Shown: one piece after another, positions 10,861 to 20,752 of the stretch
Layout: every line of letters starts with the position of its first letter
How positions within the stretch are numbered: position 1 is the first letter of the stretch
The notes under the pieces: model-generated
Told to the model about the DNA's origin: nothing
The model's database searches: none
The model's input: only the letters and a program-made list of their open reading frames with translations
Position numbers and translations under genes: made by a program
NCBI GenBank assembly: GCA_002011235.1
Contig: MTMO01000034.1
Location: 84,533-148,532, forward strand
Length of the DNA stretch: 64,000 nucleotides
Direction of reading: 5' to 3'
DNA from: Archaeoglobus sp. JdFR-27
Lineage (GTDB): Archaea; Halobacteriota; Archaeoglobi; Archaeoglobales; Archaeoglobaceae

Positions 10861-12333
10861 TCAAATCCGTGTTTTCTTAGTCGCCTGAACGAGCCTTGAC
10901 CATCTCTCAAACTTTTCAATGAGATCGTATTTCCTCTCAAAAGATCTTTCAGCCATGAATTCTATTTCCTTTATTCCCCATTGTTCCATAGCTAAACCAG
11001 CAATCAGATGCGCTCCATATGAAGACCCCTCTAAAATCCTGCTTCTTTCAACTTTCAAACCCGTAATATCGGCCACTCTCTGTAACAAAAAGTCGTTTGA
11101 ACTCATCTTTCCATCCATTTTTATCGAGCTGTTTATTTCTGCTTCCTCTTTCATTATACCAACGATCTCACCTATTCTAAAGGCAATTGCTTCCAAAAGG
11201 GCTTTTACAAAGTCTTCCCGCTGTGTTTTATTGGAAATCCCCCAGAATACCGCCGGGATTTCTGTGTAATGTGGTGTTCCCAAACCGGCAAAGGATGGAA
11301 CGAGTAAAAGATCCTCATCTTTTGATGTGAATGCGAGTTCAGAACTCTCTTCTGGGTTGTTGAGCAAACCAATTTCTCTCATCCATTCAACTGATGATCC
11401 GCTATAGCTGACGTATCCTTCGAGGAGGTACCTACTAATCTTTTTGGTTCGAATGGCAATCATCGGGATTAATCCCTTGAGTGAAGCTAATGGCGACTCA
11501 CCAACGTTTAAATCAACAAATGTGCCCGTGCCGTTAGTGCACTTTATCGAGCCTTTTTCAAAACATCCTTGAGCGAAAAGCGATGCTTGCTGATCCGCCA
11601 CTACCGAGCATATGGGGATTCCTTTATACTCTCCGAAAATGGAGTCAGAAGGCTTTATTTCTGGAAGATTCTCCTCCGGAAAACCAACTATTTTCAAAAT
11701 GTTCTCGCTCCATTTCTCGAAGAATATATCATAGATCCCGGTTGCGCTTGCATTTGTGAAGTCGGTGGAATGTTCTTCACAAAGGTTGTATAGAAGCCAA
11801 GAGTCTAACGTTCCGAATTTAAGCTCGTCTTTCTTGGCATTTTCAGGTAGGTTCTGGAGCATCCACATGAGATGGACGCTGGCATGATTTGGCTTGAACG
11901 AGAGTTTCGAGATTGTCACAAGGTATTTAATCCTTTTACTATCCTTTGCAAAAGGATATGCCAGTGTTGCTAATTTTCCAAGTATTTTTCCGACTCTTAT
12001 CAGCCAAAGTCTGTTCAAAGACTCAGCAATTGGTTTTGCCCTTATATCTTGCCATGTCAGAGATGGAAAAAGATTTTTACCACTTTTACCATCCCACAGG
12101 ACTGAAGTAGTCCTCTGATTTGTAATTGCAATAGCGTCGATCTCCAATTTTTCGATTGCTGAATCGAGCAAGGATTTGCTTTTATGGTAGATCTCCTGTG
12201 GATCCAGTTCAACAAATCCGGGCTGGGGATACTTCCTCTGTAGAGGTTGAAAACTAAAATCCAGCATTTTTTCATCATCGTAAACAACTGCTCGGACTGT
12301 TGTTGTACCAACATCAATAACACATGTACGCAT
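10861..12333 (-). CDS. FGGY-family carbohydrate kinase (glycerol kinase-like)
   Basis: ATP-dependent sugar or polyol kinase, 490 residues, the usual FGGY length. The N-terminal phosphate loop (CVIDVGTTTVRAVVYD) and the motif AIAITNQRTTSVLWD are visible, with the C-terminal ATPase fold from about residue 250 (CTNGTGTFVDLNVG, MDGKMSSNDFLLQRVADITG, EGSSYGAHLIAGLA). It lies downstream of an ADPS-like flavoprotein and a GlpC-like Fe-S protein. That arrangement fits glycerol to glycerol 3-phosphate to DHAP, but another polyol is possible, so no gene symbol is given. Confidence 0.88.
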   Translation of the reverse strand: MRTCVIDVGTTTVRAVVYDDEKMLDFSFQPLQRKYPQPGFVELDPQEIYHKSKSLLDSAIEKLEIDAIAITNQRTTSVLWDGKSGKNLFPSLTWQDIRAKPIAESLNRLWLIRVGKILGKLATLAYPFAKDSKRIKYLVTISKLSFKPNHASVHLMWMLQNLPENAKKDELKFGTLDSWLLYNLCEEHSTDFTNASATGIYDIFFEKWSENILKIVGFPEENLPEIKPSDSIFGEYKGIPICSVVADQQASLFAQGCFEKGSIKCTNGTGTFVDLNVGESPLASLKGLIPMIAIRTKKISRYLLEGYVSYSGSSVEWMREIGLLNNPEESSELAFTSKDEDLLLVPSFAGLGTPHYTEIPAVFWGISNKTQREDFVKALLEAIAFRIGEIVGIMKEEAEINSSIKMDGKMSSNDFLLQRVADITGLKVERSRILEGSSYGAHLIAGLAMEQWGIKEIEFMAERSFERKYDLIEKFERWSRLVQATKKTRI

Positions 12334-12517
12334 CAGTCTTTACTTGTTCCTAAAAATAAATAATTATGGTATGTTCTGATACCAATTCATGGATTTAATT
12401 TTTAATCTTTTTTAACCTCTTTTTGACTTTGTCTCTGTTCTTTGTTGTATCAAAATTTAAAATTAGATTTGAATACAAAATCTTAACTTGTTATGAATCT
12501 GGGTGTATCTCTTCCAA

Positions 12518-13639
12518 TTAAATCAACTTTGCAAGAATTTCAGTTACATCTTTGGCATCCAAAGCTCTTTTACATCTCGGGCAGAAGGTAAGGATGGTTT
12601 GACTGGCTTCGAGCAGTTGACTCTTTCTTTCTTCAGCGAGTTTCGATGCCATAGAGGCGTCGATATAGGGGTAAATGCCACCAGATCCACAGCAATAGGT
12701 GTTCTTTCTGCTGTACCCCGCTTCTTTAATCTTTATTCCGAATGCTGAGAGTATCTTTCTGGGTTCTTCAACCATGCCTAAATCCCTTGAGAGTATACAA
12801 GGATCATGATAGGTTGCTAAATCAAATTTATCGGATTCAGATTTATCTTTATTAGCCTCAATTCCTTCTTTGAATTTATCGATATTTCCTGCGATAAGTT
12901 GAGATATATGTGTAGCTCTGATTCCGTAATCTTCAAGAAAAACCTTTACACAATGGGGGCAGTTACTCACTACTCCCTCATAACTTCCCAGAATATCTCT
13001 CAGATTCTGGGCATGTTCTCTAAATTGCTTTAAATAACCAAGCTCTTTAAGGTAGGAACCACAACAAAGGACACCTTTAAAAGCAAAATCGATTTCTAAG
13101 AAATTCAGGATTTTTAGAGTTGATTTGATAATTTCGCTTGCCTCGAAAGTTCTACAGCCCGGGAAGTAAAGTAATTTTCCATCTCTTTTTTCGAATTCAC
13201 TGAATTGCTCTTTAAATTTCTTTTCTAAATCTTTGATCATACTTTCATGGGATACAAAAGCTAGTTTAACATTCCTAGGCTCCCCATCGAGATCACAAAT
13301 CTTGCTTCTTTCATCGATAAGTAGTTCATTGACGCTTATGTTCATCGGACAAGTTTCTTTGCAAGCGTTACATGGCAAACATCTCCACAACGTGTCTCCA
13401 ACATCCTCACCGCTCGAGCTGAAATATGCAAGCCTCGATTTTATGGAAGGAGAGACAGTCAGTCTCCTCTCCACATCGAAAACTGGACAGACATGCAAGC
13501 ACATGTTGGGGCAGAGCATACATTTCACAACATCGCTCGCTTTTCCTACTCTTGGTAAAGCCTCTCTAAGAAGGGAAAGTTTTGTTTTCAAAGTTGAGGA
13601 CGAAGTTGCCTGCAGAATCCATTTGATGCTTGAAAACAC
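12518..13639 (-). CDS. GlpC-like Fe-S oxidoreductase subunit (CCG-domain)
   Basis: Electron-transfer partner of the flavoprotein encoded just upstream. Two 4Fe-4S motifs are present: CMLCPNMCLHVCPV and CLPCNACKETCPM. They are followed by two cysteine-rich CCG-type domains (CCGSYLKELGYL with CPHCVKVF, and CCGSGGIYPYI with CPRCKRAL). The preferred start is GTG 13639, which overlaps the preceding stop as TAGTG and has an SD (GGAGGGGAT) at the right distance, giving 373 residues; the track starts 18 bp earlier. The partner pair resembles glycolate oxidase and GlpABC-type dehydrogenases that pass electrons to quinone. Confidence 0.9.
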   Translation of the reverse strand: MFSSIKWILQATSSSTLKTKLSLLREALPRVGKASDVVKCMLCPNMCLHVCPVFDVERRLTVSPSIKSRLAYFSSSGEDVGDTLWRCLPCNACKETCPMNISVNELLIDERSKICDLDGEPRNVKLAFVSHESMIKDLEKKFKEQFSEFEKRDGKLLYFPGCRTFEASEIIKSTLKILNFLEIDFAFKGVLCCGSYLKELGYLKQFREHAQNLRDILGSYEGVVSNCPHCVKVFLEDYGIRATHISQLIAGNIDKFKEGIEANKDKSESDKFDLATYHDPCILSRDLGMVEEPRKILSAFGIKIKEAGYSRKNTYCCGSGGIYPYIDASMASKLAEERKSQLLEASQTILTFCPRCKRALDAKDVTEILAKLI

Positions 13640-15039
13640 TATATCCCCTCCGTACAATCCTTTTCTATAACCTTTCCGGGGTTGAGGATATTTCTCCTAT
13701 CGAAAATCGTTTTAAGGTCTCTGAGAATTGGATAGAAGCCTTTAAGCTCTTTTGGAAGCCATTTTGCTCTTAAAGCACCTATTCCATGGTGGTGGCTGAT
13801 CGAAGCGGTGCCTAAAGCAGTTTCCATCGCTTTTTTCCAGACTTCCCTGTAGTATTTCTCAAGGTCCCCAGAAACACCAGCAAAGGTGAAGTAGAAGCAT
13901 AATCCTTCTTCGTAGAAGTGAGAGGCATGGCATGAGGCAAGGAGAGTTCCGTCAACATCTCTAATAGCCTTCAAAATTTTTCTGTAAACCTCCATAGCAT
14001 TCTTCCAGAAACATGAAACCTCAATGGTATCGAAAATTATCCCTAAAGGGACGAACTTAGAGATGTCGGAAACGTTGAATCTCTCCCTGAGCCAATCTTC
14101 GACAGGTTTCTCGCCAATAAACTCTCCATTGACTTTTTTGAGGACAAAATCCCTCTCTTGATCTGCCATCTCTCCTTCAACCATAACGATCATAACCACT
14201 CCTTCTACATTGAAGTTCTTAAGGGACTCAAGCCTGTCGAAAATTCTCAGCAGGGCTGGTCTGAATGTTTGAACTAGCTTTCTTGCATTCTCCACTGCAT
14301 CGTCCATAGAATCGAATCTGAAAGCCATTTTGTAATTTTCTTCCGGAATTTTTCTGATTTTCAGGGTGGCTTCGCAGATAACCCCAAATATTCCTTCACT
14401 TCCTGTAAAAAGATCGTTTGGATTGATGAAGGCCTTTCTCGGGAACGGTTCTGCTTCAACTATCTCTCCATCTGGCATCACGACCTTCAGACCTACCAAT
14501 AGGTCCTCAATGTTTCCATATCTCGTTGAGAACTGTCCGCTTGCCTTTGTAGCAACCCATCCACCAACGGTTGAGCAGTAAAGACTTTGTGGAGAGTGGC
14601 GAAGGGTGAAACCATTATGATTCAGGACATCTTCGAGTCTTCCCCCAACAACGCCTGCTCCAACTTTAACCAGCAACCTTTCCGCGTCGATCTCAATCTT
14701 ATCTAAAGAAAGCATGGATAGGGCTATGCCACCGCAGTATGGAGTTGCACCGTCTATGACTCCGCTCGCACCACCGAAAATATAAATCGGTACGGAAAAG
14801 GAGTTGGCAATCTGCAGAATGGAGGAAACATCCTCAGCGCCATCAGGGAAGGCTACAGCATCGGGTAAAGCGGGAAGAGTGTGGCTCAAAAGACGGTTAA
14901 GGTGGAGTGGGTTGAAGTCCTTTGAATAAGCAATTCTGTCAGCAAGGTGGGTTGAAACTTTTATGCCAGATTTTTTTAACTCTCTAACAACATCCTCAAT
15001 CCTTTCAGAGTATTTTGATTTTTTGATAACCTTAAGCAT
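13639..15039 (-). CDS. FAD-linked oxidase, alkyl-DHAP synthase/GlcD-like
   Basis: Flavoprotein of 466 residues of the VAO/PCMH family. The FAD-binding domain shows VPIYIFGGASGVIDGATPYCGGIALSM and HSPQSLYCSTVGGWVATKASGQFSTRYGNIEDLLVGLKVVMPDG, which is very like alkyl-dihydroxyacetonephosphate synthase. Near the C-terminus is the conserved SHHHGIG. Archaea do not make plasmalogens, and with the neighbouring Fe-S protein and FGGY kinase the likely role is a glycerol-3-phosphate (or 2-hydroxy acid) dehydrogenase. It is the first gene of a tight three-gene operon. Confidence 0.9.
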   Translation of the reverse strand: MLKVIKKSKYSERIEDVVRELKKSGIKVSTHLADRIAYSKDFNPLHLNRLLSHTLPALPDAVAFPDGAEDVSSILQIANSFSVPIYIFGGASGVIDGATPYCGGIALSMLSLDKIEIDAERLLVKVGAGVVGGRLEDVLNHNGFTLRHSPQSLYCSTVGGWVATKASGQFSTRYGNIEDLLVGLKVVMPDGEIVEAEPFPRKAFINPNDLFTGSEGIFGVICEATLKIRKIPEENYKMAFRFDSMDDAVENARKLVQTFRPALLRIFDRLESLKNFNVEGVVMIVMVEGEMADQERDFVLKKVNGEFIGEKPVEDWLRERFNVSDISKFVPLGIIFDTIEVSCFWKNAMEVYRKILKAIRDVDGTLLASCHASHFYEEGLCFYFTFAGVSGDLEKYYREVWKKAMETALGTASISHHHGIGALRAKWLPKELKGFYPILRDLKTIFDRRNILNPGKVIEKDCTEGI

Positions 15040-15091
15040 ATCTGATTTTAAAAAGAGAAACTATTTTATTTCTTCTGTATTTCTCTGCTTG

Positions 15092-15574
15092 ATGTCGTTT
15101 GACAAAGATGTCTTTTCCTTAGTTAAGGACTGGCTGATTGAGGAAGGAATTCTCAAATCTGAGGTTCCCGATGAGATGGCGGACTGGCATTACGTCGTTG
15201 AATTTCCGGCTAAGTCCAATCAGGTTTCCGATATTATCAAACCGAAAAACAGAAGGATGATTCTCCTTTTAAGCGGTATCGTGCTTTCCGAATCTCATTA
15301 CAGGGCTTTCAGCTCTTTAACACCTGAAGAGAAACAAAAGCTCGTACATCGATGGAAGATGGATCTCATTTTCAGAAAAGCTGATTTTAGATTAATTCCC
15401 GACGCGATGAATTTGCAGAGGATAGAATTTTCGATACCTATTTTTGAGGATGGTCTCTCTAAAAGCTCGGTTATCGAAGCATTAAGAGAGCTTTTCAAAT
15501 GCAAACTCTACATAATCTGGAACGTTCAGTATGAATTCGACAAATTTTCTGGCGTAGATTCGATGTATCTCTAA
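15092..15574 (+). CDS. DUF2299 domain protein
   Basis: Protein of 160 residues from ATG 15092 (MSFDKDVFSLVKDWLIEEG). The track's longer ORF reads back through the divergent flavoprotein gene, so the later ATG is preferred. Blocks such as DWHYVVEFPA, KPKNRRMILLLSGIVLSESHYRAFSSLTPEEKQKLVHRWKMDL and a C-terminal LYIIWNVQ fit the archaeal DUF2299 family. No function is known. No signal peptide or membrane segment is visible. Confidence 0.8.
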   Translation: MSFDKDVFSLVKDWLIEEGILKSEVPDEMADWHYVVEFPAKSNQVSDIIKPKNRRMILLLSGIVLSESHYRAFSSLTPEEKQKLVHRWKMDLIFRKADFRLIPDAMNLQRIEFSIPIFEDGLSKSSVIEALRELFKCKLYIIWNVQYEFDKFSGVDSMYL

Positions 15575-15711
15575 TATCACTTATTTCTCATGGTCTTACG
15601 ATTGACTTTCCCATAAAGTGGTCGTGTAATAGTTGTAATAAACAATAGTTGTAATAGACTGATGATGTAATGATATAATCAAAGGGTTTACGGGAAGATA
15701 CTCAGAGAGAT

Positions 15712-16124
15712 TTGGCAAAGTCCATCTTGCATGAAATCGCAAAAAAGTCTCCTGAGTGTTTCTTGGATGTGATTAGAGATCCAGAGTTAAGGATACCTGC
15801 ACTTAAGATTCTTCTTGGTTTGAACATGGAACATCTTTTTGAATACCTCATCAACTTGCTTCACCATGAAGATTGTAAAATCAGAGAAGCTGCTATCGTT
15901 CTGATTTCTACATGAAAGATAAAATTGAGCCGAAAAAACTAAACAAAGTTCTAATAAATATACTTGATGATGAATCTTGGTTTGTGAGGTTAGTTGCTGC
16001 TGAAACCCTTGCTAAAACAGCTGGAAGAGCCGGAAAGAAGGAAATAAACCAACTTAAAAAGCTTCTTGAAGATAAGGAGATCATCAGAGAAAGCGTGAAG
16101 GAATTGTTGGAGGATTTCGGCTAA
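15712..16124 (+). pseudogene. Small HEAT-repeat protein gene split by a frameshift
   Basis: Two short ORFs overlap as ATGA at 15912-15915. The first (TTG 15712, 67 residues: ALKILLGLNMEHLFEYLINLLHHEDCKIREAAIVLIST) and the second (70 residues: LNKVLINILDDESWFVRLVAAETLAKTAGRAG) read as consecutive HEAT repeats. Joined by a one-base shift they give one protein of about 136 residues. Either a frameshift broke a single gene, or two coupled small genes are expressed. The first ORF has no ATG and no good SD, which favours decay. The larger HEAT protein at 38984-40015 is a possible relative. Confidence 0.6.
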
Positions 16125-16277
16125 ACTGTTTGCAAGTTCAACGCTTAGTTCTGATTTTTGGATGTTGTTATTCTGGGAGAATCAAATTTTCCCGGTTTTG
16201 GTTCTTTGTCGAAATTTTTTTCCTTATCATCATATATTTAGCAACCTATATTAATTAAATTAAGCAAAAAACCAACC

Positions 16278-16424
16278 ATGGAAAGGCTGATTCATTGTCA
16301 GACTGTAATGGAAGAGGAGAGACTAGGAGAGCTGAAAAGGAAAACGGGAGAAAATTCGACAAAGGATGCGCTTTTGAAGGCGATACAGCACTACCTTCAC
16401 TGTTACTACTCGGAAAACTACTGA
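16278..16424 (+). CDS. DUF5371-like small protein (48 aa)
   Basis: Short gene missing from the ORF track: MERLIHCQTVMEEERLGELKRKTGENSTKDALLKAIQHYLHCYYSENY. The core aligns closely with the 68-residue protein at 17504-17710 (QTVIREDKLNELKRRTGMNTKDALVKAVEHYLAC). That the two paralogs share QTV, ELKR.TG, TKDAL.KA and HYL.C is good evidence that both are real. The charged helix and the TKDAL motif recall ribbon-helix-helix or antitoxin-like proteins, but the function is unknown. It lies 9 bp upstream of a zinc-ribbon gene and is probably co-transcribed with it. Confidence 0.75.
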   Translation: MERLIHCQTVMEEERLGELKRKTGENSTKDALLKAIQHYLHCYYSENY

Positions 16425-16433
16425 GGTGGTAGG

Positions 16434-16562
16434 ATGATCAAGTGTCCAAATTGCAATCTGATGGATCTTTCTTCAACTTACAACTTCAATAAAAAGACCG
16501 GCACCTTCAACTGTCCGATCTGTGGATTTAAAATCACAATTTTAAGTCATATTTCTTACTAA
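16434..16562 (+). CDS. Small zinc-ribbon protein (42 aa)
   Basis: Short gene missing from the ORF track: MIKCPNCNLMDLSSTYNFNKKTGTFNCPICGFKITILSHISY. Two CPxC knuckles (CPNC and CPIC) separated by 21 residues make a zinc ribbon. An SD (GAGGTGG) lies just upstream, next to the stop codon of the preceding DUF5371-like gene, so the two form a micro-operon. It may bind nucleic acid or a partner protein; nothing more specific can be said. Confidence 0.72.
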   Translation: MIKCPNCNLMDLSSTYNFNKKTGTFNCPICGFKITILSHISY

Positions 16563-16626
16563 AATTTACCTACATTTTTATTTTTAGCTTAGCAAATTAT
16601 AAATATTCATTTTATGGCTTTTTATT

Positions 16627-17481
16627 ATGTATACTGACTGTCATATTCATATAGTCCCAATAGGGGTTGTAAATAGATTAAAGGAAGAGTTTATAGGGGC
16701 GATTAAAAATCTCGATGTTGTTGCTAAATTTGGGGAATCTTCGGACTATCTCGTTGAATACCTTGATAAAAATGAGATTGAAGCGGTTGCTATAATGAGC
16801 TATCCTTCTCCAGAGACTCATGGGGGAGGAATAGAGGTTGTAGAGGCTTTAATCGATTACTGCAAGCCCTATAGAGATAGGCTTTATCCCTTTGGTAGTG
16901 TACACCCAAGATTGATGGATGCTAACGAGATAGAGGAAAGCCTCGAGAAACAGTATTCAGAAGGAATAGCCGGGATAAAGCTCCATCCCGTTCACCAACA
17001 TTTTAAACCAAATGATTACAGGGAAGAGGAGAGAGGTCTTAAAACTCTCGAGTCTGTCTATGAATTTGCTTCGGATCATTCCGTTCCGCTTCTTTTCCAC
17101 ACTGGAACAAGCATCCTACCGGGTGCAAGATCAAAATTTGGAAATCCCCTTTTTCTCGAGGATGTTGCAATCGATTTTCCAGAGCTTCGTATCATAATGA
17201 GCCATGGTGGTAGACCATTTTGGATGAAGGAAGCTTTCTACGTTCTCAGGAGATTTAGCAACGTTTGGCTGGATATAAGTGGAATTCCACCACAAAAGTT
17301 GCTTACTGAATATTTCCCCAGATTCGAAGATATAGCTAAAAATAGCCTATATGGTAGTGATTTTCCCAGTCCTGGAGTGAGAGGAATCAGAGAAAATCTC
17401 GAACTTTTTCTAAATCTCCCCTTAGACAAACGATTAAAGGAGAAGATTACCTATGGCAATTTTAAAAAACTCTTACGATAA
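16627..17481 (+). CDS. Amidohydrolase-2 family metal-dependent hydrolase
   Basis: TIM-barrel hydrolase or decarboxylase of 284 residues. The N-terminal metal motif DCHIHI is at residues 4-9. Other expected ligands and blocks are GIKLHPVHQHF, PLLFHTGTS, RIIMSHGGRP and the late Asp in LYGSDFPSPG. The family includes ACMSD-type decarboxylases and lactonases, so the substrate is open. A fragment of another member of this family is present at 56012-56160. Confidence 0.88.
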   Translation: MYTDCHIHIVPIGVVNRLKEEFIGAIKNLDVVAKFGESSDYLVEYLDKNEIEAVAIMSYPSPETHGGGIEVVEALIDYCKPYRDRLYPFGSVHPRLMDANEIEESLEKQYSEGIAGIKLHPVHQHFKPNDYREEERGLKTLESVYEFASDHSVPLLFHTGTSILPGARSKFGNPLFLEDVAIDFPELRIIMSHGGRPFWMKEAFYVLRRFSNVWLDISGIPPQKLLTEYFPRFEDIAKNSLYGSDFPSPGVRGIRENLELFLNLPLDKRLKEKITYGNFKKLLR

Positions 17482-17503
17482 TTTTTAAGTAATTGATTTA
17501 ATT

Positions 17504-17710
17504 CTATCCCGTGAGTTCTTCTTTTAACTCTTTTATAACATTTAAGTTGTGTTCGATCCTCTTAATTCCAATGTGCCCCATATCAAGTTGGCAAGCGAGG
17601 TAATGTTCAACGGCTTTTACCAGGGCATCTTTAGTATTCATGCCTGTTCGTCTTTTGAGCTCATTGAGCTTATCTTCTCTGATGACGGTTTGAGCGTAAA
17701 CGTATTTCAT
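17504..17710 (-). CDS. DUF5371-like small protein (68 aa)
   Basis: MKYVYAQTVIREDKLNELKRRTGMNTKDALVKAVEHYLACQLDMGHIGIKRIEHNLNVIKELKEELTG is a complete small protein with a longer C-terminal helix than its paralog at 16278-16424. It is convergent with the amidohydrolase gene. The repeated TKDAL.KA..HYL.C motif marks a small archaeal family of unknown role. There is no membrane segment. Confidence 0.78.
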   Translation of the reverse strand: MKYVYAQTVIREDKLNELKRRTGMNTKDALVKAVEHYLACQLDMGHIGIKRIEHNLNVIKELKEELTG

Positions 17711-17854
17711 GCGAGGTAAATTAAGTTAAAGGGGTATAAAATTTTTGAAATGTAAGATGATTATGATGTTTTCTTTATTCAAGCCCTCATGAAAATCGAA
17801 GTTCCTGAAAATAAAAACCGATTAAAATATTCATTTTAAAAATTAAAATTTAAA

Positions 17855-18862
<1,008 letters not shown>

Positions 18863-18993
18863 TCAAGGAGTTTATATTCACAAATAATTCTTTCGATTTT
18901 TATCGAGCTAAACTCTGACTATATTTTGTTGAAGTTTAGCAAAAAGCGATTATCAGCGATATGGTTTTATTGGGTGAATGCTTAATCTCAATC

Positions 18994-19428
18994 ATGGGTT
19001 CCGACTATAAACTTATAGACCATACAGCTGATGTCGCATTCGAAGCCTTTGGAAACACATTGGATGAACTTTTTGAAAACGCCACAAGGGCCTTTTACGA
19101 TGCTTTTGTAATGGTTGAAAAGGTTACCATAGAAACGGAGAAGAAAGTAGAGATCAGCGACTTTGAAGTCGATTTTCTCCTTTATAAATGGCTGAATGAG
19201 ATCCTCTTCCTCTTCGATACTGAGTTTTTTGCCACAAAAAATGTAAACATATCAATTAAAAAAGAAAAAAAGGAATATCTGCTGGAAGCAAATTTGCTAG
19301 GAGGAAAGATAAAGCCTGAGATCATAAAAACCGAACCGAAAGCGATTACAATGCATAATTTCAGAGTAGAAAAGAGGAAAGAGGGGGATAAAGAGTTGTG
19401 GTATGCCTATGTTGTGATTGATATTTGA
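18994..19428 (+). CDS. Archease
   Basis: Archease, 144 residues from ATG 18994 (MGSDYKLIDHTADVAFEAFGNTLDELFENA). It assists RtcB in tRNA ligation and modulates tRNA methyltransferases. The conserved DHTADV and the acidic Ca/metal-site region VDFLLYKWLNEILFLFDTE are present, along with the C-terminal AITMHNFRVEK. The track's earlier start at 18961 adds 11 residues without family support. No RtcB or Trm gene is adjacent here. Confidence 0.95.
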   Translation: MGSDYKLIDHTADVAFEAFGNTLDELFENATRAFYDAFVMVEKVTIETEKKVEISDFEVDFLLYKWLNEILFLFDTEFFATKNVNISIKKEKKEYLLEANLLGGKIKPEIIKTEPKAITMHNFRVEKRKEGDKELWYAYVVIDI

Positions 19429-19489
19429 TACGATAAAAGGAAACTTTAGTTTTCAGTTGATTCAGTTGATTAAATTGTTTCAATTCGGT

Positions 19490-20674
19490 TCAATCCTTTC
19501 TTTTCATAATTTCTCTGTAAAGTCTTCCCTGCAAACCATGGAACGCTGAATAACCTTCTGCAAGTCTCTGATCTATGGTTGTTGTGTCAAAAGAGGTGAG
19601 TTCCTCGCTGTAAAGCGCATATTCCGAAAACCTCGCGATCGGTATAGCACTTCCTTTGAAAAGTTTAACCTTCACCCATCCCGTAACTCTTTCCTGTGTT
19701 TTATCAATAAACACGTTTAGTGCATCGTATAAGGGATCGTTTGTCAGGCCATAGTATACAAGTTCTGCCCACTCCTCTTCCACGAACTTTTTGAATTTGA
19801 GCTCTCTTCTGCTAAGGATGAGCCTCTCCAAGTCTATATGGGCAGTAAGGAGTATTGTTGCAGCTGGATGTTCGTAGTTCTCCCTTGCTTTAAGGCCAAG
19901 AACCCGATCTTCCATCATGTCCGTTCTTCCAACACCGTGCTTCCCGCCCACCTCGTTCAGCTTTCTGATTAGTTCATAACCCTTCATTCTCTCATCGTTT
20001 AGTGCTACAGGAATTCCCCTTTCAAAATCGATTTTGATGACTTCTGGCTGATCTGGAGCTTTCTCCGGGCTTACAGTCCACTCGAATATCTCTTCAAGGG
20101 GTGGAAATGAGGGATCTTCGAGTTTTCCACCTTCGATACTCCTGCTCCACAAGTTCTCGTCGATGCTCCACGGTTTTTCTTTACTTACCTTTATCTCAAT
20201 CCCCTTTTTTCTCGCATAATCGATTTCCCACTCTCTCGTGAGATTCAGCTCCCTCATTGGGGCTATAACCTTGAAACCATATTGCATAAAGATGTTCTCG
20301 AATCTCAGCTGATCGTTTCCTTTTCCTGTGCATCCATGGGCTATCGCGTCTGCCTTCTCTTCTATGGCTATTTCAGCCGTTTTTTTGGCTATTATTGGTC
20401 TTGCGATTGAAGTGCCCAAAACGTAACCCTCATAATCTCCATTAGCCTTTATGAGCGTGAAAAGGGCATCAACAAACTCCTTCTTTGCATCAATCGTGTA
20501 ATGCTTATCTGAATATTTTTTACCTCTTTCTTCAGCCTCTTTAACATCTTTTTCAGGCTGTCCGATATCGACTGTGACTGTTACAACCTCATCAAACCCG
20601 TATTTTTCTCTAAGCAAGGGTATACAGACCGTTGTGTCGAGGCCTCCTGAATAGGATAGAACAACCTTGCTCAT
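19490..20674 (-). CDS. argG: Argininosuccinate synthase
   Basis: Joins citrulline and aspartate with ATP in arginine synthesis. The 394 residues start [21 protein letters not shown], with the pyrophosphatase loop SYSGGLDTT. Further family blocks are [48 protein letters not shown] and [26 protein letters not shown]. The gene is complete. It lies just downstream of the fused hisHF gene on the same strand (78 bp gap). Confidence 0.98.
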   Translation of the reverse strand: MSKVVLSYSGGLDTTVCIPLLREKYGFDEVVTVTVDIGQPEKDVKEAEERGKKYSDKHYTIDAKKEFVDALFTLIKANGDYEGYVLGTSIARPIIAKKTAEIAIEEKADAIAHGCTGKGNDQLRFENIFMQYGFKVIAPMRELNLTREWEIDYARKKGIEIKVSKEKPWSIDENLWSRSIEGGKLEDPSFPPLEEIFEWTVSPEKAPDQPEVIKIDFERGIPVALNDERMKGYELIRKLNEVGGKHGVGRTDMMEDRVLGLKARENYEHPAATILLTAHIDLERLILSRRELKFKKFVEEEWAELVYYGLTNDPLYDALNVFIDKTQERVTGWVKVKLFKGSAIPIARFSEYALYSEELTSFDTTTIDQRLAEGYSAFHGLQGRLYREIMKRKD

Positions 20675-20752
20675 GCTTTAGCTTGTCCAGTACTTTTTAA
20701 ATAGTTTACTTTGGTTTATACTTTGGTTTGCACCGTTCTGTCATCTCTTCTT

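Noticed and set aside
15640-15690. Direct repeat AATAGTTGTAATA as a possible CRISPR or att site
   Set aside because: Only two short copies, with no regular spacer and no cas or integrase genes.
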